Shown here: piece by piece, positions 18,282 through 28,260 of the stretch
How positions within the stretch are numbered: position 1 is the first letter of the stretch
Layout of the letters: every line of letters starts with the position of its first letter
From: Tenacibaculum sp. SZ-18
Lineage (GTDB): Bacteria; Bacteroidota; Bacteroidia; Flavobacteriales; Flavobacteriaceae
DNA: 64,000 nt
Direction of reading: 5' to 3'
Assembly: GCF_002813915.1 (NCBI RefSeq)
Contig: NZ_CP019335.1
Coordinates: 2,959,777-3,023,776, forward strand
Position numbers and translations under genes: made by a program
The notes under the pieces: generated by a model
What the model was told of the DNA's origin: nothing
Databases searched by the model: none
The model's input: the letters and a program-made list of their open reading frames with translations, nothing else

Positions 18282-19157
18282 TTAATAATTCCACATATCC
18301 ATTTCACGGTTACGTATACCTTCTTTAATTCTATCTGCTTCTAATAATTGGAATAACGAATTACCTCTAATATAATCAGCAATCTTTCTATCTCCATACA
18401 AGTTCTCTTCCTTGACTACTGTTGCATTAAAACGACGTGCATTTAACAAGTTATCATAAGAAATTGGTAGGGCAGAATTCTTTGGATTGAATACTTTTGA
18501 AGCATGTAAAACCTCTCTTGCATCCGGGAAAAAAACCCAAAACAACTCATAAATGTCATTATCCTCAATTTCTTCAACTCCCATTACTTGAACATCAGGC
18601 CCCATTGGAGCGATTGCTAACATTCTGTATTTTAATTCTCCTTGGCGCTTGTCAAAATACCAAATACCTTTTATTAAGTATCCCTTGATATCTTGAGATT
18701 GTACATAATAAGGATCTGAGTAACCACCGTTAGCTTCACCTCCATCTACTTCTCTTAAGTTGAAGGTTTTCTCCTTAATTTCCTTCATTCCGATTTTTGT
18801 AGTGAAATATGAATCATCATAAACCTCGGTAATTTTACCCGTTTTGATTCCTTTCATTAAAGTATCAAACAAAGAACGTCTTGTATTAGAAGTATTTGTT
18901 GTATCAATTGGGTAATAATAAGGTAAGTTGATCTTTTGATTTAAATCAACAAACTCCCAAACAACCTTTGACCAAAGAACATCTCTGTCACTAATGTACC
19001 CGTAAGGTAATGGCTTGTCATCATCAGCATCAATTTCATTCTGATTTTTAACACCGATCTCCTCTACTTTACCAGCATTTAATAGATTGGCCTGAGCCGT
19101 ACCTACATAAGACGCGGCCAAAACCATGATAATCGTATAAAAACGCTTCCAATTCAT
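18282..19157 (-). CDS. gldN: Type IX secretion / gliding protein GldN
   Basis: 291 residues with a signal peptide (MNWKRFYTIIMVLAASYVGTAQ). GldN pairs with GldK to make the periplasmic ring under the outer membrane in the type IX secretion system. Family features seen include PLPYGYISDRDVLWSKVVWE and the C-terminal RIKEGIRNREMDMWNY. It is last in the K-L-M-N order, 26 bases after gldM, and is followed by a strong terminator. Confidence 0.95.
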   Translation of the reverse strand: MNWKRFYTIIMVLAASYVGTAQANLLNAGKVEEIGVKNQNEIDADDDKPLPYGYISDRDVLWSKVVWEFVDLNQKINLPYYYPIDTTNTSNTRRSLFDTLMKGIKTGKITEVYDDSYFTTKIGMKEIKEKTFNLREVDGGEANGGYSDPYYVQSQDIKGYLIKGIWYFDKRQGELKYRMLAIAPMGPDVQVMGVEEIEDNDIYELFWVFFPDAREVLHASKVFNPKNSALPISYDNLLNARRFNATVVKEENLYGDRKIADYIRGNSLFQLLEADRIKEGIRNREMDMWNY

Positions 19158-19183
19158 ACTATATTGTTTTTAAATTTACTTTT

Positions 19184-20716
19184 TTAGTTAGTAATTTTGA
19201 TACCAACACCAACTACTCTTTTCACAGGAGCACCTGACCCTACTACTGTAGCTTTGATATCAAAAATATTAATAACATCTCCTCTTCTTGCCTTAGCAAT
19301 AGCTGCTTTAGCTCTAGAAGACATTCTTGTTCCTGTTACTGGAACCGCAGGTTGCCCAGGAACTTTAATTTTAAAACTAGATACTTTTAATTTTAAGTCG
19401 AATAAAAAATCAGGTAATAAAGCTCCAACCGAAACATTACCTACGCTTCCTTTTGGCATAGAAACGGTTCCGTATTGGCCTCTTACTGCACCTACTGCTG
19501 GTGGGATATCCTTAATTCTAAATTTCTTATTCGATGTTACCGGCTTACCACTAGGCAATTTACCAGTTACACGAATAGTAACTTCATTTCCTTTTCCAGG
19601 AGTCATAATATAACTGTCTCCTTTAATTTTTCTTAATCCAGTTGCAGAAGCACTTACCTTATTTGAAGGAACGCCTGGCATAGAGATTGTCATCGGGTTC
19701 GCTAAGCCACGATATACAGCATTCATTTTATCCGCAGAGATAACCGCTTCATTAGGTCTTGGAATGACAGAATAACCTCCTGTAATTGGAATTTCAATTA
19801 ATGAATCGTTTTCCTTAAAAAAGAAAGATCCTTTTATATCTCTGTCTCCTACAGATCCAGCAGGACCATCTAAAATAACCTGTCCAGCTTTAATTTTATC
19901 TTCTGGCCAATCTTTACCGTTAATGATTACTTTTTCTGCTGTTAAATTTGGATCATTTTTACCTAAAACAATTTTACCAGATAATTTTTCACCAGGATAA
20001 TAGGCATTTTTATCAAAAACCACCATTGCATCATAGTTAGTCATAGAAACTGCACTTTCTAATTCTCCTTTTAATAAAGTTGACAAAGCGTCAGATTCTG
20101 TAGCTTTTACATCCGCCTGAATTTGAGTTAATTTTGTTAAGGAAGCAATTAAAGGAAACCCTTCGTAGTGATAGTTTAACCAGCTAATTTTAATTTTATC
20201 TTTGTTTGTAACCGGATTTGTATTAAAACGCTCATTAACAGTACCTGCAAGATCAGTTTCTCCTAAAACTTCTATTGCCGTTTTTCTAAATTCATCCATC
20301 TTAGAAACAAACTCTTTTCCTTTTGGAGTAATCGTTCCATTTACAAAGAAATATTCATCCAAAAACTTGGACTTATCCATTGTTTCATAATCCTTCTTAT
20401 CTTTTACATCCGAAGTCATCTTTCCCTTCAAATCTTCAAGATATCCGTAAAATTCATCTGCCTCAGCTTTTAAAGCATCTGTTTTTTCTTTCGCCTCTCC
20501 GTATTGTTTAGCTTGTTCAACAGCCTTTTTTGCTAAACTTTCATATGCTTTATCATTTTGTTCTGTTGCTTTTTCATTTGCAACTGATAACTTTTCATTC
20601 ATCAAACCAAAAGCTGATAATACCTCCTTACTCATGTTCATTGCTAACATCGCAATGAAGATAAGATACATCAGGTTAATCATCTTTTGCCTAGGAGATT
20701 GTTTTCCGCCTGCCAT
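19184..20716 (-). CDS. gldM: Type IX secretion / gliding motor protein GldM
   Basis: 510 residues. It has one inner-membrane helix near the start (about 12-29, MINLMYLIFIAMLAMNM) and a long periplasmic part with a helical first domain (35-220) and beta domains after it, the known GldM build. GldM rotates with GldL and reaches up to the GldKN ring. Length and gene order match Flavobacterium johnsoniae. Confidence 0.96.
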   Translation of the reverse strand: MAGGKQSPRQKMINLMYLIFIAMLAMNMSKEVLSAFGLMNEKLSVANEKATEQNDKAYESLAKKAVEQAKQYGEAKEKTDALKAEADEFYGYLEDLKGKMTSDVKDKKDYETMDKSKFLDEYFFVNGTITPKGKEFVSKMDEFRKTAIEVLGETDLAGTVNERFNTNPVTNKDKIKISWLNYHYEGFPLIASLTKLTQIQADVKATESDALSTLLKGELESAVSMTNYDAMVVFDKNAYYPGEKLSGKIVLGKNDPNLTAEKVIINGKDWPEDKIKAGQVILDGPAGSVGDRDIKGSFFFKENDSLIEIPITGGYSVIPRPNEAVISADKMNAVYRGLANPMTISMPGVPSNKVSASATGLRKIKGDSYIMTPGKGNEVTIRVTGKLPSGKPVTSNKKFRIKDIPPAVGAVRGQYGTVSMPKGSVGNVSVGALLPDFLFDLKLKVSSFKIKVPGQPAVPVTGTRMSSRAKAAIAKARRGDVINIFDIKATVVGSGAPVKRVVGVGIKITN

Positions 20717-20749
20717 AATTTACAATTAGTTTGTTTTGTTAATAATAAA

Positions 20750-21403
20750 TTACTTGCTGCTCATTGCAGATAACATTCCACCATATACTCCGTTCAACGA
20801 AGATAAATTAGTCGCTAATGATTGCATTTGCTCTTGTAAACGTTGAGAATTTTCAACCATAGCTGTATTTAAGTCTGCTTGCTTAGAAGCATTCTCTACT
20901 TGAGTTTGATATAGTGTGTTTAGAGAAGCCATTTGTGCTGCCGCTTTAGACATCTGTTCATTATAAGTATTAGTTGCAGAAATAGATTCAGATGCAGAAG
21001 CTAATGGCTCCACAGCTCCCTGGAAATCCTTAATACTAGTACCTAATCTCGATACTAATTGAGCATCTAATTTTGCCTCTTTTAAAATATTATCTAACTT
21101 TTGAGATAAAAGTGATTGGGCTTCTTCTGGAGTAGCTTCTTTCTTTCCGCCTCTTCCAGATGATGTTCCATCTGCTAATTCTGGATAAACTTTCGTCCAA
21201 TCTAACTCATCTTCTACTGGTTCAAATGCAGATAAAGCGAATACGATAGCCTCCACTGCCATACCTATAGTTAACATTACACCTCCTGTTAAAGGTCCAA
21301 TCTTAAAGTGCATGATTTTAAATAATGCACCTAGGATTACAACTGCTGCTCCTAAACCATAAGCCATGTTAAATAATCTCTTAGTTGATTTTGATTGTGC
21401 CAT
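20750..21403 (-). CDS. gldL: Type IX secretion / gliding motor protein GldL
   Basis: 217 residues. Two membrane helices (about 13-32 and 36-58) precede a cytoplasmic helical region. A glutamate inside the second helix (Glu51, MAVEAIVF) sits where the proton-path glutamate of GldL is known. GldL forms the stator around the GldM dimer and uses the proton gradient. Confidence 0.96.
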   Translation of the reverse strand: MAQSKSTKRLFNMAYGLGAAVVILGALFKIMHFKIGPLTGGVMLTIGMAVEAIVFALSAFEPVEDELDWTKVYPELADGTSSGRGGKKEATPEEAQSLLSQKLDNILKEAKLDAQLVSRLGTSIKDFQGAVEPLASASESISATNTYNEQMSKAAAQMASLNTLYQTQVENASKQADLNTAMVENSQRLQEQMQSLATNLSSLNGVYGGMLSAMSSK

Positions 21404-21440
21404 AATAATTGTTTTTTTAATTAGGGATATTTATTACTTG

Positions 21441-22811
21441 TTAATTGTTCTTTCTTGTTCCAAGGTAATCTTGCACAGTTCTGAATCCGATATAACTTCT
21501 TGAAGTATCGGCATATTCCCAATCACGAGAACCCACTTCTAAAAAATAAGCTACATCTTTCCAAGAACCTCCACGTACAATTTTACGTCTATTTTTAATA
21601 TTCTCAACATTTGGGTTCATAGTTGATCCCATGTAATATGACATTTGGTTATAAGCTGTATGTGTCCACTCAGCAACATTACCTGCCATATTATACAATC
21701 CAAAACCATTTGGATTGTATGATAACGCTTCTACCGTATATAAGGCTCCATCGGCTGCGTAATCTCCACGTACTGGTTTAAAGTTTGCTAAGAAACAACC
21801 TCTATCACTTGTTGTACTTGGACCTCCCCATGGATACTTAGCATAATCTAAACCTCCACGTGCTGCATATTCCCATTCAGCCTCAGTTGGTAACCTGAAT
21901 GAAGGAACTAATCCTAAATTCTTTTTTGATCTTTGATAAGCATTTTTTGTTTTTGTTCTCCAGTGACAAAATGCTCTGGCTTGCAACCAATCAACACCCA
22001 CTACTGGATAATCTTCAAATGCCTTGTGCGCAAAATATTCTTGGTGCATAGGATCATTATAAGAATAATTAAAATCTTTAATCCAAACAGTTGTATCAGG
22101 ATAAACGTTTAAAACTTTATCTTTTAAGAAAGCCTTTCTATTACCACCAGTTCTAGCGGCTTCCTCATTATCAAACCAATAATACCTGTACTCTAATAAT
22201 TTAGTATTGAACGTTGGAATTCCATTTAACGCTTCATCTTTATTCAAAAACAATGAATCCATAACCTCGACATAGTCGACATCAGGAAAATCTTCTTTAT
22301 TCCAAATTATTTCCTCTTCCCAGTTTAATGGCTTAATAGAATCTAATCCTTCACCTATTTCGTAATAATTTTCTCTCATATATTTATCATATGGAGATTC
22401 ACCAACAGTATCTTTCGAAGCGAAAGCGTATAATTGAATTCCAGTAGGTTTTGCACCATCAGCTGTTTCATCACCTGAAGCAAACTCTGCTTGATAAGCT
22501 AATTTAGTTCTTACGATAGAATCTCTCACCCAAAATACAAATTGCTTGTATTCACTATTTGTAATTTCGGTTTCATCCATATAAAATGGCTGAACAGTAA
22601 CCGTTCTTGTTGGAGCATTCATTGCCCCTAAAGGATCTTCGTCTTGTTTACCCATAGTAAACGAACCTCCCTTTATATATACCATACCGAAAGGCTTTTC
22701 GGCGAACCATTTTCTTTTAGACTTAACTCCAACTAATTCTCCTCTATCATTACTCGATCCACAACTATAGAAAAAAATTAGTGTTAGGGCAAATAGTGCT
22801 ACTTTCTTCAT
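21441..22811 (-). CDS. gldK: Type IX secretion / gliding lipoprotein GldK
   Basis: 456 residues. Lipobox FFYSCGSS gives Cys17. The body is a formylglycine-generating-enzyme-like (sulfatase-modifying) fold: MVYIKGGSFTMGKQDED, PVVGVDWLQARAFCHW, LPTEAEWEYAARGG, GNVAEWT, VRGGSW. In GldK this fold is structural. It is first in the operon and forms rings with GldN at the outer membrane. Confidence 0.96.
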   Translation of the reverse strand: MKKVALFALTLIFFYSCGSSNDRGELVGVKSKRKWFAEKPFGMVYIKGGSFTMGKQDEDPLGAMNAPTRTVTVQPFYMDETEITNSEYKQFVFWVRDSIVRTKLAYQAEFASGDETADGAKPTGIQLYAFASKDTVGESPYDKYMRENYYEIGEGLDSIKPLNWEEEIIWNKEDFPDVDYVEVMDSLFLNKDEALNGIPTFNTKLLEYRYYWFDNEEAARTGGNRKAFLKDKVLNVYPDTTVWIKDFNYSYNDPMHQEYFAHKAFEDYPVVGVDWLQARAFCHWRTKTKNAYQRSKKNLGLVPSFRLPTEAEWEYAARGGLDYAKYPWGGPSTTSDRGCFLANFKPVRGDYAADGALYTVEALSYNPNGFGLYNMAGNVAEWTHTAYNQMSYYMGSTMNPNVENIKNRRKIVRGGSWKDVAYFLEVGSRDWEYADTSRSYIGFRTVQDYLGTRKNN

Positions 22812-22888
22812 GCTTTAAACTTATTAAAGAGTTCGTAACTTTATTATTAATGAATTATTATTTTATCAACATTTACTATCAAGGGATG

Positions 22889-22896
22889 CAAATATA
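22889..22896 (-). promoter_or_regulatory. Probable -7 element of the gldK operon
   Basis: TATATTTG (22896-22889) matches TAnnTTTG exactly and would give a leader of about 70 bases before gldK. No good TTG -33 is seen upstream. Confidence 0.4.
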
Positions 22897-22903
22897 ACTT
22901 TTT

Positions 22904-24064
22904 TTATGTTAGTTTTTGCTGTGCCTTGAACCATCTTTCAGGAATTTTTTGCTCTAATGCCTGGACATAATCTTGATATGCACATGGTATTAACGCATGT
23001 CTTTTGTATTTATTATCTGATATTATATTAATCTCCATCCACCATCTACCACTTTTATCGCTTTTATAAAAGTTAATAGGATCATCATCTTCTAGGATAA
23101 CACTGAACTTTTGATAACTTTCCTTGCAAGAATACGGATAATCCTTGGCTCTAAAATTTACTCCTTCGATGAAATACCAAACTGTTTGGGCGATTAGACA
23201 AGATGTTTGGTTATTATTATCATATCTTCCGTTAAACTCATAAATACCGAATGAGGTAACTTTATCACTTATACCCGCATATCTGGCTATTGCACAAAGC
23301 TCTTCACCATAAAATCCGTTTGGAATAGCATTTTTGTTTGCAGGAGCATCACTTGAACGAACAGCGCCAATATCAACACTTACAATATCTGAATCTCTTA
23401 AAATTGGCTCAATAAGTTCAATTGGTCGCACAGCTCCCAATCTAAAGGCATCAAAATAGAGGCTTTGAAGTAAATTTATTTCTTCTTGATCATTAAAGTA
23501 TGTTTGATATCCTATATTACTATAGTTGAAAAGATTGTTTGGTTCTTCCATAATGATTTTACTCAAATATGATTTTGAATTCAAATCTTCTTCAATTGTA
23601 CCTAAATCAAAACGACTATCTATTACAGAGAGATTAATTGTTTGCTCCAAGCCATCATAAGCTCTATAATTTGCATATGTAATATCTTGACTGCCTCCTA
23701 TTAAAACTATTGTTATATTTTTTTTAACTAACGAAGAAACTACATGGGATACAGCAAAATAGGTGTCTCCCACTCTATTACCTTCTTCAATATTACCTAA
23801 GTCAGCAATTTTTAGCGTCCAATTTCCAGGAAAGAGCTCATACAAACTTTTACGAATTTCTGAAAGGTCTTCACCACAACCATTATTATTTATTGATTTC
23901 CTACCTTCCTTTACACCAATAATAGCTACCGAAACATCCTCCAAATCAGGAAAACCGTTTAGAACTGTATGAATCTCTATATTTCTTCCAATAGAATTTG
24001 GAGACTGCAAAATTGTATGTGCAAACACCTTTTCATCTATGGGTGATAAAAAATCACTATTCAT
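22904..24064 (-). CDS. Arginase/formimidoylglutamase-fold protein lacking metal ligands
   Basis: 386 residues that follow the ureohydrolase fold from start to end. The three metal motifs are altered. GGDHS is GGSQD, DAHxD is DSRFD, and SxDxDxxDP is VSVDIGAVRSSDAP, so at least three Mn ligands are missing. The protein is therefore unlikely to be an ordinary hydrolase. It lies immediately upstream of gldK on the same strand, 92 bases away, and 38 bases after topA. A structural or regulatory role near the gld genes is possible but unproven. Confidence 0.75.
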   Translation of the reverse strand: MNSDFLSPIDEKVFAHTILQSPNSIGRNIEIHTVLNGFPDLEDVSVAIIGVKEGRKSINNNGCGEDLSEIRKSLYELFPGNWTLKIADLGNIEEGNRVGDTYFAVSHVVSSLVKKNITIVLIGGSQDITYANYRAYDGLEQTINLSVIDSRFDLGTIEEDLNSKSYLSKIIMEEPNNLFNYSNIGYQTYFNDQEEINLLQSLYFDAFRLGAVRPIELIEPILRDSDIVSVDIGAVRSSDAPANKNAIPNGFYGEELCAIARYAGISDKVTSFGIYEFNGRYDNNNQTSCLIAQTVWYFIEGVNFRAKDYPYSCKESYQKFSVILEDDDPINFYKSDKSGRWWMEINIISDNKYKRHALIPCAYQDYVQALEQKIPERWFKAQQKLT

Positions 24065-24102
24065 TCACTTAGGGGATTATTGAACCAGAGCAAGATATAA
24101 AT

Positions 24103-26586
24103 TTATTTCTTTTTTGTGGTTCTTTTAGTAGCCTTTTTAGTTGTTTTTTTCGCATCAAACAACTTAACTGCTTCTTCCTTAGTAAACTTATCAATCTCGG
24201 TTGTTTTTGGCAATTCTACTTTCGACTTTCCTTTAATCACATTAAACCTACCCCAACGCGCTTTTTCAACTCTAACTCCAATATCTTCCCAATTGTAAAT
24301 TAGTTTTTCACGCTCTTTCTTCTTCTTATCTTCAATTAGTTCCTCTAAATCTGACTGTGATAAATTATCGAAATCGTATTTCTTGTTTACATTGATAAAA
24401 ATAGAATTCCATTTAATAAAAGGACCAAATCTACCAACACCTTTTTGAATAGGAAATCCTTCGTACTCACCAATTGGAGCATCAGCTTTTCTTTTTGCCT
24501 CAATAAGTTCAATTGCTCTATCCATATCAACAGACATTGGATTTTCATTCTTATCTAAGGAAACATACTTTCCATCAAATTTAATATATGGACCAAATCT
24601 ACCATTAGCTACCACAACTTCTTTCTCTTCATAATCACCTAAAGTTTTAGGTAATTTGAATAAGTCCATTGCCTCTTCATAGGTAATCGAACTCATGGTT
24701 TGATCTCCTTGTAAACTAGCAAACTTTGGCTTTTCTTCATCTGTAGCCTCACCAATTTGAATCATTGCTCCAAATCTACCAAGACGTACATAAACATTTT
24801 TTCCAGAATCCGGATCCACTCCTAACAAACGCTGACCACTTGCTCTTTCTGCATTTTCAGCTACATCTTTTACCGTATGATGAAAGTCTTTATAAAAATC
24901 TTTAATGACTGCAGTCCAATCTTCTTTACCTTCCGCAATATCATCAAAGTCAGATTCAACCTTAGCCGTAAATCCGTAATCTAAAATCGAATCAAAATTC
25001 TCCACCAAAAAGTCATTTACAATGTTACCGATATCAGTAGGCATCATTTTCCCTTTATCTGATCCGACTTTTTCCGTTAGAATATTTTCAGAAATCTCTC
25101 CACTTTTCAATTGCAGTTGAATATAATTTCTTTCAACTCCTTCCGCTGTTCCTTTCTCTACATAACCTCTTCTTTGAACAGTTGAAATTGTCGGTGCGTA
25201 AGTAGATGGCCTACCAATTCCTAATTCTTCAAGATGCTTAACCAAAGCAGCTTCTGAATATCTTGCTGGTGGACGTGTGTATCTTTGAGTTGATGTTATG
25301 TATTCATTTTCTAAAGACTCACCTACTTTCATTTTAGGCAACATTCCTGCTTGCTCTTCCTCTTCATTATCTGTTCCTTCAAGGTAAACCTTTAAAAACC
25401 CTTCAAAAGTAATTACCTCTCCATTTGCAGAGAATACTTTATCGTTTTTATCATTAGAAATTTTAACATTTGTTCTTTCTAACTGAGCATCACTCATTTG
25501 AGAAGCTAAAGTTCTTTTCCAAATAAGGCTATACAATCTATCTTGATCATAATCGACTGAAACCGTATGTTGAGCCATATTTGTAGGACGAATTGCCTCG
25601 TGCGCTTCTTGAGCTCCTTTTGCTTTAGTTGAAAAATTCCTCGGATTACTATATTCTTTACCGTACGAACTTTCTATTTCTGCAGCAGCAGCATTTATTG
25701 CTTCAGAAGATAAGTTCACACTATCAGTTCTCATATATGTTATAAGTCCAGCTTCATATAAACGCTGAGCCATCAACATTGTTTTTGCTACAGGGAAACC
25801 AAGTTTTCTCGACGCTTCTTGCTGTAATGTAGAAGTTGTAAAAGGTGCAGCAGGTGATTTTTTAGCTGGTTTCTTTTGCAAATCCGAAACAGAAAACTCA
25901 GCATTTAAACAAGAATCTAAAAATTCTTTTGCTTCTTCTTTAGTTCCGAAGTTTTTAGGTATTTTGGCCTTAAACTTCTTTCCTTCTAAATTTACAAACT
26001 CTGCATCAACCCTATAGGAAGCTTCAGGTTTAAATTTTTCTATTTCTCTTTCACGCTCCACAATTAACCTAACTGCCACTGACTGCACTCTACCTGCAGA
26101 TAATCCTGCTTTTACTTTTCTCCATAATACTGGAGAAAGTTCGTATCCTACTATTCTATCTAAAACCCTTCTAGCCTGTTGAGCATCAACTAAATTATAA
26201 TTAATTGTTCTAGGGTTTTCAATTGCTCTTAAAATGGCATTTTTTGTAATTGAATTAAATACAATACGTTTCGTGTTTTCTTTTGTTAGTTTGAGTTGCT
26301 CAGCTAAATGCCATGCAATTGCTTCTCCCTCACGATCTTCATCGGAAGCTAACCAAACCATTTCTGCCTTCTTAGCCAAATCCTTTAATTTCTTAACTAC
26401 CGACTTCTTATCAGAGGAAACAATATATTTTGGCTTAAAATCTCCTTCAACATCCACTCCTAACTCTTTAGATGGTAAATCTGCTATATGTCCAAAACTT
26501 GATTCAACTTGAAAATCTTTTCCTAAAAACTTTTCAATTGTTTTAGCCTTAGCAGGCGACTCGACAATTACTAAATTTTTTGCCAT
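24103..26586 (-). CDS. topA: DNA topoisomerase I (type IA)
   Basis: 827 residues. The Toprim domain (VIVESPAKAKTIEKFLG, DEDREGEAIAWHL) is followed by the core with the active-site tyrosine in GLITYMRTDS near residue 288. The C-terminal part carries repeated GRFG(A/P) modules (GRFGAMIQIG, GRFGPYIKFDG, GRFGPFIKWN) in place of zinc fingers, then a Lys/Thr-rich tail (TKKATKRTTKKK). It relaxes negative supercoils. Confidence 0.96.
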   Translation of the reverse strand: MAKNLVIVESPAKAKTIEKFLGKDFQVESSFGHIADLPSKELGVDVEGDFKPKYIVSSDKKSVVKKLKDLAKKAEMVWLASDEDREGEAIAWHLAEQLKLTKENTKRIVFNSITKNAILRAIENPRTINYNLVDAQQARRVLDRIVGYELSPVLWRKVKAGLSAGRVQSVAVRLIVEREREIEKFKPEASYRVDAEFVNLEGKKFKAKIPKNFGTKEEAKEFLDSCLNAEFSVSDLQKKPAKKSPAAPFTTSTLQQEASRKLGFPVAKTMLMAQRLYEAGLITYMRTDSVNLSSEAINAAAAEIESSYGKEYSNPRNFSTKAKGAQEAHEAIRPTNMAQHTVSVDYDQDRLYSLIWKRTLASQMSDAQLERTNVKISNDKNDKVFSANGEVITFEGFLKVYLEGTDNEEEEQAGMLPKMKVGESLENEYITSTQRYTRPPARYSEAALVKHLEELGIGRPSTYAPTISTVQRRGYVEKGTAEGVERNYIQLQLKSGEISENILTEKVGSDKGKMMPTDIGNIVNDFLVENFDSILDYGFTAKVESDFDDIAEGKEDWTAVIKDFYKDFHHTVKDVAENAERASGQRLLGVDPDSGKNVYVRLGRFGAMIQIGEATDEEKPKFASLQGDQTMSSITYEEAMDLFKLPKTLGDYEEKEVVVANGRFGPYIKFDGKYVSLDKNENPMSVDMDRAIELIEAKRKADAPIGEYEGFPIQKGVGRFGPFIKWNSIFINVNKKYDFDNLSQSDLEELIEDKKKKEREKLIYNWEDIGVRVEKARWGRFNVIKGKSKVELPKTTEIDKFTKEEAVKLFDAKKTTKKATKRTTKKK

Positions 26587-26633
26587 ATTTTTTTATTAGG
26601 TTTTTACACCATTATACAATGTCTTTAAAACTG

Positions 26634-26641
26634 CAAAAATA
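26634..26641 (-). promoter_or_regulatory. Possible -7 element for topA
   Basis: TATTTTTG (26641-26634) matches TAnnTTTG, 48 bases before the topA start. The -33 element is weak. Confidence 0.35.
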
Positions 26642-26722
26642 TATAGATTTTTCTTATTAAAAATTCTTTTAGCAGAATTAACCCTAATTTTAATTGACAA
26701 CAAACAATTATTTAATGACAAT

Positions 26723-26756
26723 TTGTCACATAATCATAAAATTGGTTGTATCTTTG
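26723..26756 (+). promoter_or_regulatory. Promoter of the miaB-groEL block
   Basis: TTG (26723-26725), 23 bases, then TATCTTTG (26749-26756), a full match to the flavobacterial consensus. The start would lie about 22 bases before the miaB ATG. Confidence 0.6.
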
Positions 26757-26784
26757 CCATCCATTTAGACGGAGTTTATAGATC

Positions 26785-28239
26785 ATGAATCAGATAGAAA
26801 AACTAATAGACGAAAAAATACAAGGTAAACCTTTGTTAACTGAGCAGAAAGAAGGCAATGCTAAAAAACTTTTCATTGAAAGTTATGGTTGCCAAATGAA
26901 TATGAATGATAGTGAAATTGTTGCTGCTATTCTCGCAGAAGAAGGTTTCAATACCACAGGAAACATTGAAGAAGCAGATTTGGTTTTGGTCAATACTTGT
27001 TCAATTCGTGAAAAAGCAGAGCAAACAGTACGTAATAGACTGCAAAAATATAATCACGCCAAAAAGCGTAATCCAAAAATGAAAGTTGGAGTTTTAGGTT
27101 GTATGGCGGAAAGACTAAAAGCAAAATTTTTAGAAGAAGAAAAGATTGTTGATTTAGTGGTTGGGCCAGACGCATACAGAGACTTGCCAAATCTGGTAGA
27201 AGAAGTTGAAGCCGGAAGAGATGCAGTAAATGTAATTTTATCAAAAGAAGAAACCTATGCTGATGTATCTCCTGTAAGATTAAATTCTAATGGCGTGTCT
27301 GCATTTGTCTCTATCACCAGAGGATGTGATAACATGTGTACGTTTTGCGTCGTTCCTTTTACTAGAGGTAGAGAACGTAGTAGAGATCCTAAAAGTATTA
27401 TCGAAGAAATTCGTTCAATGCATAAGCAAAATTTCAAGGAAATAACTCTTTTAGGTCAAAATGTTGATTCTTATTTATGGTATGGAGGTGGACTGAAAAA
27501 AGATTTCAAGAAAGCTTCTGAAATGGCACAAGCAACAGCAGTTGATTTCGCTCAACTTTTAGATATGTGCGCGACTGAGTTTCCTAAAATGCGTTTCCGT
27601 TTTTCTACATCGAATCCACAAGACATGACGCTAGATGTAATTCATGTAATGGCTAAACACAATAATATTTGCAAATACATTCATTTACCTATTCAGAGTG
27701 GAAGTAACCAAATGTTAAAAGCAATGAATCGTTTACATACACGCGAGGAATATTTAGAACTTGTTGAAAATATCTACAAAATCATTCCTGAAATGAATTT
27801 AAGTCAAGATATGATTGCTGGTTTCTGTGGAGAAACTGAAGAAGATCATAAAGATACTCTTGATTTAATGGAAAAGGTAAAATATAGTTTCGGGTTTATG
27901 TTTGCTTATTCTGAAAGACCAGGAACTTTAGCCGCGAAGAAAATGGAAGATGATATTCCTTTAGCAACTAAAAAACGTCGTTTACAAGAAATCATAAACT
28001 TACAACAAAGACATAGCCTATATCGAGCAAAAGAGCATATTGGAAAGATTCAAGAAGTTTTGATTGAAGGAACGTCTAAGAAAAGTGAAAATGAATGGAA
28101 AGGAAGAAATACTCAGAATACAGTTGTAGTTTTTCCTAAAGAAAATTACGAATTAGGCGATTTTGTAAATGTACGTATTGAAGATTGCACTTCAACAACA
28201 TTAAAAGGAACAGCTGTTGGGTATTCTCATAATAACTAA
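26785..28239 (+). CDS. miaB: tRNA-2-methylthio-N6-dimethylallyladenosine synthase
   Basis: 484 residues. It methylthiolates i6A37 in tRNAs. The N-terminal UPF0004 domain holds cluster cysteines in YGCQMN, NTCSIRE and LGCMAE. The radical-SAM cluster motif is CDNMCTFC. A TRAM domain occupies the C-terminus. The insertion at about 230-250 (LKKDFKKASEMAQAT) is common in Bacteroidota MiaB. It is the first gene of a block running to secG. Confidence 0.95.
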   Translation: MNQIEKLIDEKIQGKPLLTEQKEGNAKKLFIESYGCQMNMNDSEIVAAILAEEGFNTTGNIEEADLVLVNTCSIREKAEQTVRNRLQKYNHAKKRNPKMKVGVLGCMAERLKAKFLEEEKIVDLVVGPDAYRDLPNLVEEVEAGRDAVNVILSKEETYADVSPVRLNSNGVSAFVSITRGCDNMCTFCVVPFTRGRERSRDPKSIIEEIRSMHKQNFKEITLLGQNVDSYLWYGGGLKKDFKKASEMAQATAVDFAQLLDMCATEFPKMRFRFSTSNPQDMTLDVIHVMAKHNNICKYIHLPIQSGSNQMLKAMNRLHTREEYLELVENIYKIIPEMNLSQDMIAGFCGETEEDHKDTLDLMEKVKYSFGFMFAYSERPGTLAAKKMEDDIPLATKKRRLQEIINLQQRHSLYRAKEHIGKIQEVLIEGTSKKSENEWKGRNTQNTVVVFPKENYELGDFVNVRIEDCTSTTLKGTAVGYSHNN

Positions 28240-28260
28240 TTGAAAATAGAAAGAAAAAGA

